DNA from: Flavobacteriaceae bacterium
GTDB lineage: Bacteria > Bacteroidota > Bacteroidia > Flavobacteriales > Flavobacteriaceae
Direction of reading: 5' to 3'
Assembly: GCA_002707025.1 (NCBI GenBank)
Contig: PALG01000026.1
Coordinates: forward strand, 124,001-188,000
Length of the DNA: 64,000 bases
In this document: one piece after another, positions 63,516 to 64,000 of the stretch
How the letters are laid out: the number at the start of each line of letters is the position of its first letter
Position numbering within the stretch: position 1 is the first letter of the stretch
Notes under the pieces: generated by a model
What the model was told of the DNA's origin: nothing
The model's input: the letters and a program-made list of their open reading frames with translations, nothing else
The model's database searches: none
Position numbers and translations under genes: made by a program

Positions 63516-64000
63516 CTATGTGCTTTTCATAATTATTATTTGCTATTTGGCGGTGTTGTTTTACATCGCTTTTTTAGCGGAAAAAAATTCGAAAAGCAAG
63601 TGGGTAAACAACCCCTACATTTACACCTTGTCCCTCGCCGTATATTGTTCTGCTTGGACTTACTACGGAAGTATTGGCGTAGCCGCCAATTCTGGGATCA
63701 ATTTCCTTCCCATTTATTTAGGTCCTGTTATTGCCTTTCCCTTATGGATTGTACTGCTTAGAAAGGTGATGCGTATTTCGAAGCAACACAAAATATCTTC
63801 CATAGCCGACTTTGTCTCACTTCGGTATGGCAACAGTCGCTTTTTAGGAGCGTTAATCACCCTTATTTGTGTGATTGGTACCGTACCCTATATTTCACTT
63901 CAGTTGAAAGCTGTTTCAGAAACCTTTCAAATTATTAGCGATGACAGTAGTTATGTGGCTTCAGGCATCTATGACGATTCCACATTGTATATCGCGGTAT
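63508..64000 (+). CDS. CrbS-like sensor kinase with SSS transporter domain (N-terminal part)
   Basis: From the ATG at 63508, 164 codons read off the right edge. The protein has a membrane helix at the N-terminus and then LAVYCSAWTYYGSIGVAANS, INFLPIYLGPVIAFPLW, ISSIADFVSLRYGNSRFLGAL and CVIGTVPYISLQLKAVSETF. These are typical of sensor kinases whose input domain is a sodium:solute symporter, such as CrbS, which governs acetate use. The kinase domain lies outside the window. It follows the acetate-type transporter cluster. Confidence 0.85.
   Translation, partial: MSNYVLFIIIICYLAVLFYIAFLAEKNSKSKWVNNPYIYTLSLAVYCSAWTYYGSIGVAANSGINFLPIYLGPVIAFPLWIVLLRKVMRISKQHKISSIADFVSLRYGNSRFLGALITLICVIGTVPYISLQLKAVSETFQIISDDSSYVASGIYDDSTLYIAV

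Noticed and set aside
63540-63761. 73-codon frame near the right edge
   Set aside because: It is a +1 frame of the CrbS-like sensor gene, whose own frame carries clear SSS motifs.

Overview
The window is a gene-dense, AT-rich chromosomal stretch from a gliding-type member of the Flavobacteriaceae (Bacteroidota). The assignment rests on gliding genes gldD and gldE in a mutY-ssb-gldE-gldD run, families largely restricted to Bacteroidota (DUF3127, DUF4199, DUF4270, DUF4301, TonB-dependent receptors with a carboxypeptidase-regulatory-like domain), an atpD-atpC pair standing apart from other ATP synthase genes, an L21 protein with a C-terminal helix-hairpin-helix extension, scarce Shine-Dalgarno sequences, and repeated TAnnTTTG promoter boxes typical of this phylum. 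The genus cannot be fixed from the sequence. I found no rRNA, tRNA, CRISPR array, prophage or intact insertion sequence.

Layout. 1-4.9 kb: a truncated short-chain fatty acid transporter, DUF3127 protein, flavin reductase-like protein, sensor kinase, HIT protein, greA and a Rieske-like lipoprotein. 4.9-10.6 kb: a thiamine acquisition region with a TPP riboswitch in front of a TonB-dependent receptor, plus a YkoF-like thiamine-binding protein, a PnuC/PnuT permease and a NadR-like P-loop kinase, with DUF4301 and arfB between. 10.6-16.9 kb: GGGP synthase, phosphopantetheinyl transferase, ahcY, secreted proteins, a TM2 protein, rpmA/rplU and DUF4199. 16.9-24.2 kb: an EamA exporter, gldD-gldE-ssb-mutY, HU, a 30-residue basic ribosomal-type protein, RNase G/E and recX. 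24.2-28.2 kb: a lipoprotein, a large membrane protein, a GT2 glycosyltransferase and a JmjC/cupin protein. 28.4-32.2 kb: the glycerol operon glpD-glpK-glpF. 32.2-34.1 kb: atpC and atpD. 34.3-44.8 kb: a TonB receptor with an SGNH lipoprotein, a class IV aminotransferase with a sulfotransferase-like protein, glmS, DUF4270 and a truncated glycogen-synthase-like protein. 44.9-49.6 kb: panC, panD, a flippase-like membrane protein, an esterase-fold protein with an altered nucleophile, and radA.

49.6-56.7 kb is a complete histidine operon (hisG-D-C-B-H-A-F-IE) whose genes overlap one another. It is preceded by a 20-residue leader peptide with a His-His-His-His-Phe-His run and a strong terminator, and a sequence inside the leader can pair with the terminator's 5' arm. 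This is a textbook ribosome-mediated attenuator and the clearest regulatory system in the window. 56.7-64 kb holds a carboxylate (probably acetate) uptake and signalling module: a DnaQ-like exonuclease and a cNMP/CBS/DUF294 protein, diverging from an InsA-like zinc-ribbon/HTH protein, a porin, DUF4212 plus a sodium:solute symporter, and the start of a CrbS-like symporter-domain sensor kinase that runs off the window. The partial AtoE-type transporter at the other end also handles short-chain carboxylates, but nothing in the sequence links the two.
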